DNA of 64,000 nucleotides from Stichopus chloronotus (Eukaryota > Echinodermata > Holothuroidea > Aspidochirotida > Stichopodidae), in contig CM037839.1 of NCBI GenBank assembly GCA_021234535.1, positions 30,524,975-30,588,974 of the forward strand. The letters run 5' to 3'. Positions 11,966 to 23,720 of this stretch are shown here, in pieces. The first letter of the stretch is position 1. Each line of letters opens with the position of its first letter. Position numbers and translations under genes: made by a program. The notes under the pieces were generated by a model. The model was not told the DNA's origin and searched no databases. It worked only from the letters and a program-made list of their open reading frames with translations.

Positions 11966-13074
11966 CTCTTGTAAAAAGTGGCACAGTTTTCTACTTGAAA
12001 CTGTTCAAAGAAGAAAAGAATAACATGTTCTTCACATACACAACCCTTTCATAAGGCATGTACAGTAATACTTTGTCCGTGTTATTTTTATTGCTGAAAT
12101 TTTTCAGTGACTTTTATCCTCTTCTGACTCTTTCATTGAAACATAAAAGGCATTATGGAGAAAAAAATTTTCGTCTAATTTTACAGGGGCTCATTGAGTT
12201 GATATCAGTAAAGATTGCGGTGATTTTGAAGTATACAAACACACGACAAAACTCACAATCAGCATAATTAATCAAGTTTCACATCCAATAGTTATACGAA
12301 AACTGTCAATTTTTTCTAATTTTTGACCGTTACTTGCTCTGATTGTGTGCATGTGAATGTACTAATGTGAGAATGTCTGGTCACAAAGTTTCAAAATCAA
12401 ATTTAATCGTTGGTTACTCACTCATTTATGTTCCAACATATGTAAAACTTTGGGATCCTTTTAGTTTGACTGTTTGTCATTAGTATGTGGAGGAAACTTG
12501 ACCGGTTTAGAAAAATTGAGTGAATTTCACAAAACAACTCAATGAGCCTCTTTAAAGATTGGCATTACTTCTTTGGCTGATAAACAGGTATCTGCATTAT
12601 AGATTTGGCAAAACACTACAGCATGTACAGTATACTTCAATTATTATCTGAATTGTCCTTCCATTACCATGTATAAACAGGTCTAGATTTGAAATTCGAT
12701 ACATGCCAACCTAGTCTCTACATAATGTATGAATGAGTGTGCTGGCCATCATATGATATCAGTTATATGAAGGTTGTACTTTAAGAAAAGTGGATTTAAC
12801 CTCTTTGTAAACAACTGTGAAAATGCATGTTAATTTTGTGTTCGGGTACCATTACAGTTTTTAGTCCACAAATTTACCATAGTGACAGTAACTAATGGAT
12901 GGCAATGTGGTGAGCAACTCTTGACTACATACAGTAATCACATTAGCAATTGGAAAATATTTCCACAAACTAAAGGAAAGTTAGATCAAACATGAAAGGA
13001 ATATTGTTACATGTCCCTCCCTAACTGCTTGACTTTGCTCTTCTGCTTAATAAGGCACAACTACATACCACATA
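11966..13074. other. No gene recognised
   Basis: AT-rich sequence without recognisable coding or repeat homology. Confidence 0.45.
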
Positions 13075-13345
13075 TCAGATCAGTCCATGCTTCCCTTCTC
13101 GAGATATTATGTTGACATTATTTCAACAATTTGACCTACTTTGACCCCAAGTGACCTTTTGCCCTCCATCAGAAGCAATATGCTTTGTACTCATTAGGGT
13201 TCACATACATGCCAAATAGGATATCTGTCCAAGGTTCCCTTCTTGAGATATCAAGATGTGCAAGGTTTTCAAAATGTGACCCATGTTAACCCCAAATGAG
13301 CTTGGACCAAATGAGCTTTGACACCAAATACAAGGGAATATTTTA
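13075..13345. repeat. TGACCT-type repeat, two units
   Basis: Contains 'CTTCTCGAGATATTATG', 'tttgacctactttgaccccaag' and 'cttgagatatcaagatgtgcaaggttttca', the same phrases as the array at 3,100-5,240. It separates the two LINE fragments on either side. Confidence 0.75.
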
Positions 13346-13369
13346 AATAAGACAAAAGTATATTATCGC

Positions 13370-13960
13370 TTTCCCTCAAAGAGAATACCATAATTAAGTA
13401 ACTTTCCCAGCAGAATGGAATAACTGACAGTATGGAAAGTCTTCTGAAGATCGTAAGCTAAGTAAGAACATTTTTACGACTCTCAAGTTGTGCATGAATA
13501 GAGTTCACTATTTCAAGTATATAAAGAGTAATTAGTAGAATGGACCTTCCTAAAACCAAACTGATAGTCATAAAAACAATTATTATAGAAGTATGAGGTG
13601 CTTTTCAGTAACCTTTCTGACAGTTTATTAAGATATGGTAGAATGCTAAGCAGTGTGTAATTATCTGGTGTTCCATCATATCCATTTTTAAAAATAGGGA
13701 TTAATTTTGCAATTTTAAGACCATCTGGGTAAATGTCACTTTGAAATACATAATTGAAAATATGGACCAGGATGGTGGCTATTACATGCTTGGTGGGTTT
13801 AGTATATTAATAATTTAAAATTACCAATAATTTAATTATTAATTTAACAATTTAATTTGACAGGAATGCCATTTAAACCAGGTGCTTTATTTGTAGCAAG
13901 AGCATACCTCATTCATACAGACAAGAAATAACTTTAGAAAGTGTTTGTTCATCTTGAGCA
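13370..13960 (-). mobile_element. Non-LTR retrotransposon reverse transcriptase relic (fingers/palm)
   Basis: Minus-strand translation gives, in order, KAPGLNGIPVKL, then YPDGLKIAKLIPIFKNG, DNYTLLSILPYLNKLSERLL, YDYQFGFRKVHST and HTVSYSILLGKLLNYGI. These are reverse transcriptase motifs of CR1/jockey-like LINEs (KAPGxDGIP; K.A.VIPIFK; NYRPISLLP; QFGFR..ST; FDTV.H.ILL.KL..YGI). Stops and frameshifts occur between blocks, so it is dead. The catalytic YADD-equivalent motif is not present here. Confidence 0.88.
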
Positions 13961-14639
13961 GCAAATTTAACCTTTGATATTTGAAATTGACACTAGAGCA
14001 AAATTAGATTAAAGTAATTGTAGAGTGACGTACAGTATGAGTATTGTGAAAATTAAGGTAATAGCTCAATAACAACTGTAAACTTCCTTACGGACAGTCA
14101 AGATTTTGAAGAAAAAGGATGCTCTAATAGTTGTGTCTGTGTGACTCACAGATTCCCCATAATGCAACATTACATGTGCCATGGTGAAATTGAAACTTCC
14201 TTCAAAACTGTTAACTTCCACACAGAACATGGTAATAATGCTATTCAGATATATTTTTCACCAATAAAGAGATTGTTACAAAATTTAGATCTACTTCAGC
14301 AATGTCATAGTACGAGTCCTGGCAGACAGAGGCCAAGGCCAGCCTTGAACGTAGGCTTACAACACTATCAGTGTGACAGACTTGAAGCTTCGAGACTGCT
14401 CAAGGCCAGAGACTCAGAGGCTGGTCTCAACTACAACCCTGTACTTGACTGCCAAATCTCTTTTCAGTTGGATGTCAAACCATGACAACTGATAGAGAAA
14501 TAAATTAGTGCACTACAGCAAATTTGTTCAGTTAAAGAAAGAAGGGGGGATCAGGTCCCTATCTACAACCCCGTGAGGAAAAAGATCTGAAGACAAGACC
14601 CTACACCATGCTATCATCTTTCAAATATTTGTCCAATTC
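13961..14639. other. No gene recognised
   Basis: A 114-codon plus-strand frame at 14,141-14,485 contains a repeat-like CTGGTCTCAACTACAACCC phrase and is not supported as a gene. Confidence 0.45.
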
Positions 14640-14990
14640 ATTCTTTTACCGATTCACACCACCAACACAAACATCCTCATGTAAAATGTTTAATTCATTT
14701 ACAATCCTAAGAGAAAAGGCCTAATAGATGGAACTTTGATTATATTGCACATGCCAATCATGAAGTCTGAGATAATGGTCCCTGGTATTACCTCTATGGG
14801 CAAAGCTGAAAAGGTTACCAAAACAAAACTCATCATAACCATGAGCAATCTAAAGTCCCTGAATCAGATTACCTGGTGGCCTCCTTAGATCAAGTAAAGT
14901 GAGATAATATCTTGTAAACTGTAATGGAAGTCCACCTAAAATATCAGTAAACCCAGCAGCACTTCTTGGGTGTTTCCCATGTAGAATGGA
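14640..14990 (-). mobile_element. LINE C-terminal relic (separate copy)
   Basis: Minus-strand translation gives LDLRRPPGNLIQ, AHGYDEFCFGNLFSFAHRGN, TRDHYLRLHDWHVQYNQ, then FSLRIVNELNILHEDV and VNR.K. This is the 3' end of a CR1/jockey-type ORF2 (R.RGDLI..FKI.., NTRGH..KL.., F..R....WN.LP..VV.A.S...FK). Because it lies upstream, in the minus-strand sense, of the N-terminal part at 13,370-13,960, the two cannot be one colinear copy. Confidence 0.8.
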
Positions 14991-17220
14991 GGACTCTAGA
15001 ATGACACACAATGAGGATTTGATGAGCAATTATTAAAAAGACAAAATTCGAAAACACTCATCTAGATGGCGTGTTATTGCCAGCAGTACTGTAGGTCTCA
15101 GAGAGGTAATGATGTGGAAAGAGAGTTTGTGCTGTTCCTTCACAACGTTAAATTGAGCACACTGAGCACACTTGGGTCAAAGATGTCAGCCATTTGTATT
15201 TTTTTGTAAAAAAAATAGCTCAATTTGACACGTTGTAACTTTAGCGGTCATAGGCAAACTCAGATGATAGAGAAGCGAAGACCCTGTGGTATAAGTAACA
15301 TGTAAATTTATAAAAACTGTAACATGTTACTTCATTGAGATGTTGCTACTTTGAGGTGTATTTGGGTTACTTTGTTGAAGTGACAAAGAAAAGCAAAGCC
15401 TACTCTATATGAACAGCAGGCAAGGGTGTAATGGGAAGGTAAGTGCACTGACTAATTTTCATGAAATTATATTATCCTGCTTACAGTAAGATAGGCCTAC
15501 ATCAGGTTGTTTAGCTGCATTTTGATGGGGTTTCTGAACAAGCAGTACCGCAGAAATATAATGATGAGAAAAGATTCACTATGCTGAGCACAACTTGAAT
15601 CCAAGATGTTTGTAGTTTTTAGTATTTCACATGACACATTTAAAACTTTGGCGAATTCATAAAAAGAGCAGTGTTGCAGCTACGTGTAGGTAACTTTGAG
15701 TAATGGTACAGTATTATGTGCATTTTGTCTGATCTGGAAAAGACACTATAACCCTATCCCCATAGCATCTACCCCATTTTTCAGCCATTAATTTTCATTT
15801 GCCCCAATTTTTTTTTTGTACTTCTTTAAATTACTTCTTGCGTTTTATCCTTTCAAAGTATGTTGATATGCCTATTGTATATAAGCTTGTAGTAGCAGCT
15901 TAGTGTTACTACAACCTACTGTCAGTGTTTGGTCCATGGCCTTCCAACAAAATCATGAGATACAATTTCCATCTTTCGAATTCTATTCTCTATAATTATT
16001 AGTAGTAGAGTATTTTTATTTTTTTTTTCACAATCCTAGTCCTATCTTGAGTGAAAGCAGATATTTTTCAGCCAAAACAGCTTTTTTATTGCCACAGTGC
16101 TTAGTTACGCTTAGGCCTACGTATACATCTAGGCCTATGCTGCGTTACCATCAGGATTAGATCCAGACAGAACCCTAATCCTAACTGTCACCATAATTAT
16201 TGAAAAGAATTTTACTGACTTTCCTCGCAACACTACTCTTTCCTAAGAAAGGTGTGATATAGACAAGGGCAAAGAAAAAAATAATATGCTCAATTTTAGG
16301 AAGTTAGAGCAAGTCTTATACTTCAAACAAGTAGTAACCTCACTACCTTACTGAAAGCAACTAGTATGAAGTTCAAGCAACAAAAGCGATGGTCACACTG
16401 AACCAGAAATTCATGATTGCTGTACATTGGTAGCCACAATTAGTATACTACTGTACAGATGCTACAAACTTTTGTGTATGATGTAATGACAACAAACCAA
16501 TGAGGTTGCTTTATTTTCAGTTGCTTTGAATGACAATGTTCCCAGTAACTGTTTAGAAAAGCTTTCATGAACATCCCATCTGTCTGGCAAGTGAGTCTAG
16601 TGTGGAATATTCTTGGACTCATTCCGAAAGCATTAAAATGTGCAAAGAAGAATAATTTGGGAATAGTTTTAGGTCTGTGTAGGTAGATTTTTGGTGGGGG
16701 GAGAGACATCTTTGTTTGGCGTGGTGGGTGTGAAACTGGGTTGGTGGGCAGGCTAACCATAGTGACTACAACCCTGACCATGAGGTATGTATCATGTAAC
16801 CTATTTCTAGCTGGTTGGTCATTATTTTGGAGATGTTGTGTCACTGTATGTTGAGGTGTGATTTGGGTTTTGTTGAAGTGAACATTTCAAATTAGGATAT
16901 GAGGTCTTCCGTATAGGCAAGGGTGCAAAACCCTTGTCAAAGAACCAGAAGTGTGACAGAACCACACCTGCAACTAATTTTCATGAATTATGACACTCTG
17001 CTTTCAATAAAATAGGTTAGGTTGTTTGAAATAATGCAGCTAATAGATAGGGGTGTGTCAACCTAGGGTTAGGAAATCCTACAAATGTCATTTAAACCAA
17101 GCTACAATACTGTACATCCATCTGATCTGGTTTGTAATATTGTAAAAACAGAGTGCTACCACATCATCCCGTAATTCCTTTGATGGGTGAATTCAAGATT
17201 GAAAGCTACAGTAGGAACAG
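14991..17220. other. No gene recognised
   Basis: About 2.2 kb without recognisable exons. The 134-codon minus-strand frame at 16,440-16,844 has no homology I can name and no supporting context. Confidence 0.45.
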
Positions 17221-17254
17221 GCTCTAGGAAAACATCAACCATGCCTCTTGGAGC

Positions 17255-17450
17255 ATGTCTAAAGATATTAAGATAAGAGGAATTGGATGCACTAGGCCTT
17301 TCACATGTAGTCAAGTCCTCGTATTTGGTGTACTTGTATCTGTGATGTTTGCCATCTGCACAATCATTGCATACTTATCATTCAAGTTTACATATCCAGG
17401 TTTGAAAATCATCTCCAGAGCCACAAGTAGGGAGCAATCTTATAGTCACG
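17255..17450 (+). CDS. Possible first coding exon of an unidentified membrane protein
   Basis: An open frame starts MSKDIKIRGIGCTRPFTC and continues into one clear hydrophobic segment of about 20 residues (SQVLVFGVLVSVMFAICTII), then a basic stretch. It could end at a splice donor (CACG|GTATCC) in phase 1. The pattern of a short polar N-terminus, GC.RPF.C.QVL and a membrane helix loosely recalls the start of some DHHC palmitoyltransferases, but no catalytic motif is in view and no second exon was found. Could equally be a chance frame. Confidence 0.3.
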
Positions 17451-17454
17451 GTAT

Positions 17455-18507
17455 CCTTTGATAACAATGTGTTCTTCTGTAAGTGTGCTACTACTGTAGT
17501 TCTTTCTCTTCTTTCGAAAAATTGAATATTTTCTCTCGTCACTTTAAAGGATATTTTAGCATTTTTACATAGACACCCCACCTACACATATGCACATGCA
17601 AACATCATATCAGTGAATGATATTTACTCAACAGAAAAGATATAAAGTTGCATGACAGTTACAGTAAAAGATTTTGGCCCAAGAGTTGTTAACAGTCAGT
17701 CTTTTCCAATACATGTACAGTAACTGTTCTATGTGACTTTGTATTATGGTATGAAAATAAACCTTACAGAATTATGGTATCATCATAATTTAAATATATA
17801 CCATAACTACTGTACAATTGTAGGAGCGTGGGTCAGTGTCTGTGTCTTTTCTGTCCTTTTTTTGTTTTGTGTGTGTGATACGTGCCTGATTTAATGGATC
17901 CTCAAAAGGGGAAGTTCAAAGATGAAAACTGGTAAAACAATATATGGTGCAAAGTTGATGAAAATACGAAGTAGTGATGATCGTGCAAGTACAGTTAACA
18001 ATAGCACAAATTCAGACAGCAAAGACTCATCAAACGGTAACAGGACAAACATGATGAATCTTATCTATTTTTTACTTACACCTTGTTTAATTTGGTAAGC
18101 TGGAGCTCAGTTCTCCTTGAGACCCTCATGAAAAACATAAATAATGATCAAACAAACAGTAGAGTAAAAGCTAACACAAAGGTAATTTATGACAAGGAGG
18201 GAAGGATGAACTGTTTGTCACATCAGCAATCAATAATAATACTGTACACCCCAGCAATGTATTATTAAGGATCTGACTGGAACTGGTCAGTTTACACATT
18301 TTAGAAAGTTTTCTCTCACCAGTCTGAAATTGATAAGTATGAAGGTTAACTCCATTTCCAATTTTTTTACCAAGTTCACTGAGTGGGGTGTAGCAAGAAA
18401 CAAAACTTAGGGATAGCCTTAGGCTCTCTAATTTTAGACTGACATTACGATAGGGTGGTAGTCATGTGACATGTGATCATAGGCCAAATTAGCTTTTGGC
18501 TTAAAGT
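17455..18507. other. No gene recognised
   Basis: AT-rich DNA, no recognisable coding homology. The last 4 bases (AAGT, 18,504-18,507) are the left target duplication of the gypsy element. Confidence 0.5.
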
Positions 18508-19032
18508 TGTAGTGGCGCTATTGCGCTTTCTATCTTGTCATAGTCAGCAGCAGTTCTGTCCACATGACCATATGTACATACTTTGTATCCACAGAAAGTG
18601 AGTGGACATTGTTGGTTAAATTTTGGCCTGTACATACTGTAGTTTTTGCCAGTAGGTCTGGTAGTATGTTGTTTTCTAACGCGAGAGCGACACACATCTT
18701 TTAGTAAAGAGGACAACAACTCCATAGGTGCATGCTGTACTGGTTTTTGGGGGACAGTTTCAATACAGCCACTCAGGCCGGACTGCGGCGTATAAAGTCC
18801 TGATATATTTTTTACGTGCATGTGCTAGCGACAGGCGAAATTAAGTTGCATTTATATTACTAGCCTAGCATTAGTAGCATTTTTAGGTATATACATTAAT
18901 CATTAACTAAACGGAAGGAGTTAGGGAGAGCTGCCCAAGCACACCAAGCTCACCTCACCGCCGGAAGCACGGTAGCAACTTCTGTGGGTGAGTCTCAAGT
19001 TTCTTTTCTAGTTTTAATTTGTAAAACCCACA
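18508..19032 (+). repeat. Left (5') LTR of the gypsy element
   Basis: A 525-bp LTR starting TGTAGTGGCGCTATTG and ending AAACCCACA (TG...CA). Minus-strand reading frames inside it are not genes. Confidence 0.93.
18791..18797 (+). promoter_or_regulatory. TATA box in the left LTR
   Basis: TATAAAG after GCGGCG, about 280 bp into the LTR. The same motif is at 20,544-20,550 in the right LTR. It is the likely core promoter of the element. Confidence 0.6.
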
Positions 19033-19035
19033 AAT

Positions 19036-19052
19036 TGGTGATTCCGACGTGA
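19036..19052 (+). other. Primer binding site, complementary to tRNA-Trp 3' end
   Basis: TGGTGATTCCGACGTGA lies 3 bp after the left LTR. Animal tRNA-Trp ends TCACGTCGGGGTCACCA; its complement is TGGTGACCCCGACGTGA, so 15 of 17 bases match. Confidence 0.75.
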
Positions 19053-19233
19053 TGAAGTGCCTGTCGGTGTAAAGCGTTGATTGTTGTTGAGCATACGATT
19101 TGTATGGCCAAGTATCAACAAAGACGTCCGTCATTGGGCAAGGTCGTGTTTTCAGTGTCAAAGGTCAAAGATCAAGCGCCATAGCATTACACCTATATGA
19201 ACTTTTGCTCCAGCGTCATCTCGTTTTAGTCAT

Positions 19234-20199
19234 GTGCATGTAGACATAGAAGGACCTTTACCACCATCCAATGGTTTCACCTATTTATTGACTATCATTG
19301 ACCGTTTTACTAGGTGGCCAGAAGCTATTCCTATAGCAGATATCTCTGCCGAGACTTTTGCCAAAGCTTTTGTTCAGAGATGGGTAGCTATTTTCGGTGT
19401 TCCTGCATTCATTACTACAGACAGAGGTTCCCAATTCCAGGCAAAGTTACTTAAGCATCTGGCAGAATTACTTGGTGCAAAACGTAGTAGGACAACCTCT
19501 TATCACCTAGCAGCAAATGGTCTCGTAGAGCGTTTTCACCACCAACTAAAAGGGGCTCTCAAAGCACAAACCAACCCAATTACATGGATGGAAGCCTTAC
19601 CCATTGTTCTACTAGGCATACGTGCCGTTCCACGGGCTGACACTAATTGTAGTGTTGCAGAGATGGTTTTTGGTAATACACTTGCTTTACCATCTGATCT
19701 AGTTACGACGACTGCAGATAATATTCCTGATCCTTGTGACTACGCAGATAGACTCCAGACACATATGTCCTGCATGCGGCCTTTTATCACCAGACCGTCT
19801 ACAAGGTCGTCTCATATTCCTAAAGAGTTAGCAACATGTACTCATGTATGGGTTCGCACTGATGCAGTTAGGAAACCTCTCTAGCCGCCTTACAGAGGTC
19901 TTTACAAAGTCCTTAGCCGGTCAGACAAATTCTATACCCTTTCAGTTAATGGTCGGCAAGACAACATCAGTATAGATAGATTGAAGGTGGCGCATTTAGA
20001 CAACAGCTGGAAAAGTCGGCAAGAAGGCCACTCCACGCCATCTAGTCCGCCTACAGAACAAAAGGTCACAAAGATCCCCTTGGCAGCCAACAAGCCGACG
20101 TCGCTAATGCCTGCCGAGCATGCCACTCCATGTCAGACACGTTCGGGTAGGCACGTGCGTTGGCCGAAAAAGTATGTTCATTTCATAGATTGTGGCTGA
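19234..20199 (+). pseudogene. Ty3/gypsy integrase core and pol C-terminus, one nonsense codon
   Basis: The frame reads HVDIEGPLPPSNGFTYLL, IIDRFTRWPEAIPI, GVPAFITTDRGSQF and ANGLVERFHHQLK. These give the integrase catalytic triad: D4, D63 and E99 (counting from the GTG at 19,234) with the D,D-35-E spacing. Integrase joins the cDNA to host DNA. In-frame similarity extends upstream to about 19,208 (PASSRFSHV), where the deletion joint lies; the HHCC zinc domain is gone. A TAG at 19,882-19,884 interrupts VRKPL-PPYRGLYKVL, where relatives usually have a glutamine codon (CAG). The rest of the C-terminus continues in the same frame through 20,199 (DCG, stop). Apart from this stop the frame is clean. 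Confidence 0.93.
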
Positions 20200-20246
20200 G
20201 CTTATTGTATTTACTATCGATTGCTTCATTTTTGGTAGCGCAATCT

Positions 20247-20260
20247 AGGGGGGCACTAGA
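20247..20260 (+). other. Polypurine tract of the gypsy element
   Basis: AGGGGGGCACTAGA immediately before the right LTR; the usual primer site for plus-strand DNA synthesis. Confidence 0.7.
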
Positions 20261-20791
20261 TGTAGTGGCGCTATTGCATTTTGTATCTTGTCATAGTCAG
20301 CAGCAGTTCTGTCAATATGACCATATGTAAATACTTTGTATCCACGGAATGTGAGTGGACACTGTTAGTTAAATTTTGGCCTGTACATACTGTAGTTTTT
20401 GCCAGTAGGTCTGGTAGTATGTTGTTTTCGTACGCGACAGAGACACACATCTTTTAGTAAAGAGGACAACAACTCCATAGGCGCATGCTGTACTGGTTTT
20501 TGGGTGGCAGTTTCAGTACAGCCACTCAGCCCGGACTGCGGCGTATAAAGTCCTGATATATTTTTTACGTGCACGTGGATGCGCTAGCGACCGGCAAAAT
20601 TAAGTTGCATTTATATTACTAGCCTAGCATTAGTAGCATTTTTAGGTATATACATTAATCATTAACTAAACGGAAGGAGTTCGGGAGAGCTGCCCAAGCA
20701 CACCAAGCTCGCCTCACCGCCGGAAGCACGGTAGCGACTTCTGTGGGTGAGTCTTGAGTTTCTTTTCTACTTTTAATTTGTAAAACCCACA
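20261..20791 (+). repeat. Right (3') LTR of the gypsy element
   Basis: A 531-bp LTR, nearly the same as the left LTR. Differences are mostly single bases plus a small insertion (CACGTGGATGCGCTAG versus CATGTGCTAG). Confidence 0.93.
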
Positions 20792-20795
20792 AAGT

Positions 20796-23149
20796 TTCCA
20801 TACAGAGAGTACCAGCCTTCGTCTTCCATCATCAAAAATTGGTTATCATTACTAAAATAACCCTTTTGGCATACCAGAGATTTTGGCCCTACACAAATTT
20901 AATGCTTCAGTAGCTAACTTTACACACAGCTTGGGTCAGTAAGTGATTCATCAGCGGTACATTGCGTGACCACAATTTTCTCGGCGAAATACTCAAGTTA
21001 TTTCCTTTATGTATCCTACAAGGGGCTCGAATTTAGAATCTGTGACCACACAGTATACCGCGATATGCTTGAATCAGCACTAGTTGTACTGCCAGCAATA
21101 GGGCATTTGTAAAACATGAAACCACCCAAAACAACCAAAAACACCCATAACCACCCAAATACCACATCATTCAGAGGGACTGTTTGACAGGCGTACTGCA
21201 CTTGTCCATTTGCATGTTGTCTAAAGTTTGCTCCAAGCAAGCAGTGAAAATTCTGATGTGCACTTGCATGATTTCAATGAGGGAGCATTTTCATAGTGTG
21301 ATCTTGCCAATCTTCTACTAGTTGTCTTGTTTACTTTTCAATGTTTGCATTGCAGAGTATTTTTTCAAGTGTCCATCATATCTTATATCTATGTGTTTCT
21401 TTGTATAAAATTCTGTTGCTAATCACTGAGGAAGCGTTACAAGAAACAATTTGAAATTGAATTTCAGACTCATACATAAAGCATATGGTTATGTTGTTTA
21501 ACAAACTGAAAATTTTGTGACATCCCATCTTCGGGTGCTAGTCTTTTATTCTGGCCAATGCCTACCCTAGCTCCCGTCAACTAGTTGACATTTGTTGTAA
21601 ATGCATACAATGTTGTGTCCTATTACAGGTCTATTTAGCAGTTAATGACTTAATTATCCGCTAGTGCTAGGTGTACATGCGCATGATACATCACACAGTA
21701 TTTATATATGTATATATTACAGGGCTAGGGGATCGGGAAAGTTTTGTGTAAATAACACTATCATTAACATTATCTGAACACCCTTCAGATAATTCCCTCT
21801 CCTAGTTTAGTGGGTTAGGGATAGGACTGTTAAGTGACTGTTACTCTGCGTGCGTGCATTTGAATCCTTCTCTAACCTCTTTCCTTTCACTGGTTTAACT
21901 GCTGTTATTTCTCTCCACAGGTTTCCACAGAATGTCTACAACTTTGTGAGATAAGAAAAAAAAAGATCTCCGAATAAAAATAAAAACAAAACTTAAAAAG
22001 TAGACACAGACCCCATCAGTCACTGTTTTAGTTGTGCGATACCCTTGCTGATGTTATCTGTGGTCACAGATTCTAAATTTGTGGTCCTACGGGGCTTGTG
22101 AATGTGAATACATTCGAGTATTCGAATATTTTGACGGAAACTGGTAACTCCATGGGCAGAATTTGCTGAGGGCAGAATCCGTGTACTTTTCGTAGGTCTG
22201 ACAAGTGACATAGCGTAATATAAGCCAGTGTTATTGTAACTGTTAGGCATAAGGCCTGGGCTACACTGACTGACAATGTTACAACTTACATACACTAACG
22301 TTACAGTAACAAAGTGCTCATGCCTGAGTTCAGCTTAACTTCCCAGCTACACTGCAGTCAAACTGTCAAAGAGGGTTAAGTCATTAAGCTGTTATGCAGT
22401 GTAAGTTACGTAAGTGTATGCTTGCCTGACGAAGAATAGTAATGCTTTTACCAGTAACGTCTTCACTGGACACTTGTGTCGATTGCAGACCGCACGCTTA
22501 GCACTCCTTGTCTTTGACAATGCATGCCTTGCTTGTCGTGCCAAAAAGTAGAAAATGGTTGTGGTTATTCGCCCGGACTCATTCGTGCGAAGGAAACCAA
22601 TTATTGGCACGTACGGTACGTTTGCCAATCAGAGATCGTTTCTGACATAGGTTTAGGGTTAGAGGTTAGGGCTATGCGAATAGTAGAGGCTATTCTCCTG
22701 TAATTCGCCCATTGTTCGTGCGAATAGTTTCAACCCACTTATCTTTAGTGGGACATTGCGCAACACCAACTTGAAGTTATCATAAGATTGATCCCCCAGA
22801 TTTCATCGTATAATACATCTCCCGATCATAAGATTCATCAAATATTTACCAGCTTACAGTATGGGAAAAACCGCACCTATAACTTCAGATTGTCATGTTA
22901 GCCCATGGCCAAGAAGGGGCACAATTTTCCCTGGAAACTTAGGTAGGTGAGTAATACAGTAACACTAAAATACGGAAGAATATGTAATCAAGACTTTGAA
23001 TTTGGAATCGGAAGAATTTGGAATCAAGTTATACATTGTTATAGCACCTATTCAGAGCAGGAATTGAAGATTAAGGATTCAGATTCAGGATTCAGATATA
23101 GGATTCAAGTTATAGGAATCAAGTTATAGCACCTACTGAGCAGGTGTGC
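20796..23149. other. No gene; 21-bp inverted repeat pair
   Basis: No coding homology seen. The 21 bases at 21,030-21,050 (AATTTAGAATCTGTGACC...) recur as an exact inverted copy at 22,059-22,079, enclosing about 1 kb. At 22,560-22,730 there are repeated ATTCG.CC / TTCGTGCGAA phrases. A degenerate 'GGATTCAGATTCAG' tandem run lies at 23,060-23,135. Confidence 0.5.
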
Positions 23150-23475
23150 TGACCGGGTCAATCGTTGGCTGCTTTGTAGATCTCAGAGCGTTGTTGTCGA
23201 TGGTCATGGTAGTTTCTCTTCTTGGAAAGATCGCAAGTGGCGTTCATGAGTCCTCTGCTCTCGGTCCAATTCTCTTCCTGGTTTCCATTAACGATATCGA
23301 CATCTCTCACATCTAGTATTAGAAAGTTCGCTGCTTACACTAAGCTCTAAAGGATAGTAAATGATGACAAGAATGCTTCATTGTTGCAACGGGACTTGAT
23401 AGGTTATTGACATGGTCCCAGACTTGACGAATGTCTTTTAGTGCCGACACTGAAATGGAAAGTTCCTCACTTTTG
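23150..23475 (+). mobile_element. Non-LTR reverse transcriptase relic
   Basis: Plus strand, with frameshifts: CRSQSVVVDGHGS, then ASGVHESSALGPILFLVSINDIDI, then RKFAAYTKL and LLQRDLIGY. This matches the RT palm (S.VPQGS.LGPILFL.FINDI; KFADDTKLY; LQ.DLD.L). The FADD catalytic aspartates read AAYT here, so it is dead. Orientation is opposite to the other LINE scraps. Confidence 0.8.
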
Positions 23476-23478
23476 TAC

Positions 23479-23720
23479 CAGTGGCGCAGCTAGGGTTTTT
23501 TTTCCAAGGGCGGAGGGGGCAAAGATATATGAAATTTCAAACAAATGGTTTCAAGGTTAGGTCTACGTGGTTCTTGATGTGGAAGGTGCATTAGTGGCAT
23601 GACGGATGGGGATATAAGTTGGCCAGAGCCCAGTGGCGCACGCATGATTTTCTGGAAGGGGGGGGGGGAGCAATAACAGGGGTGCTTAATATGAGTGAGT
23701 AAGGATGGAGTGAGATTTTA
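23479..23720. mobile_element. hAT-type element ends (fragments)
   Basis: CAGTGGCGCAGCTAGGG at 23,479 and CAGTGGCGCACGCATG at 23,631 look like two left ends of hAT-family elements followed by G-rich stretches. No matching right ends or target duplications found. Confidence 0.5.

Larger units (their letters stand above)
18508..20791 (+). mobile_element. Ty3/gypsy LTR retrotransposon, internal deletion derivative
   Basis: A 2,284-bp element with two LTRs (TGTAGTGGCG...AACCCACA), a 4-bp target duplication AAGT at 18,504-18,507 and 20,792-20,795, a primer binding site, the 3' end of pol and a G-rich polypurine tract. The whole of gag, protease, reverse transcriptase, RNase H and the zinc-binding head of integrase are missing: only about 200 bp separate the left LTR from the integrase core. 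The LTRs still align closely, so the insertion is fairly young. It cannot move without help from full-length relatives. Confidence 0.93.

Noticed and set aside
18501..18821. Minus-strand 106-codon frame and its partner at 20,365-20,574
   Set aside because: Both lie in the LTRs of the gypsy element and duplicate each other for that reason.
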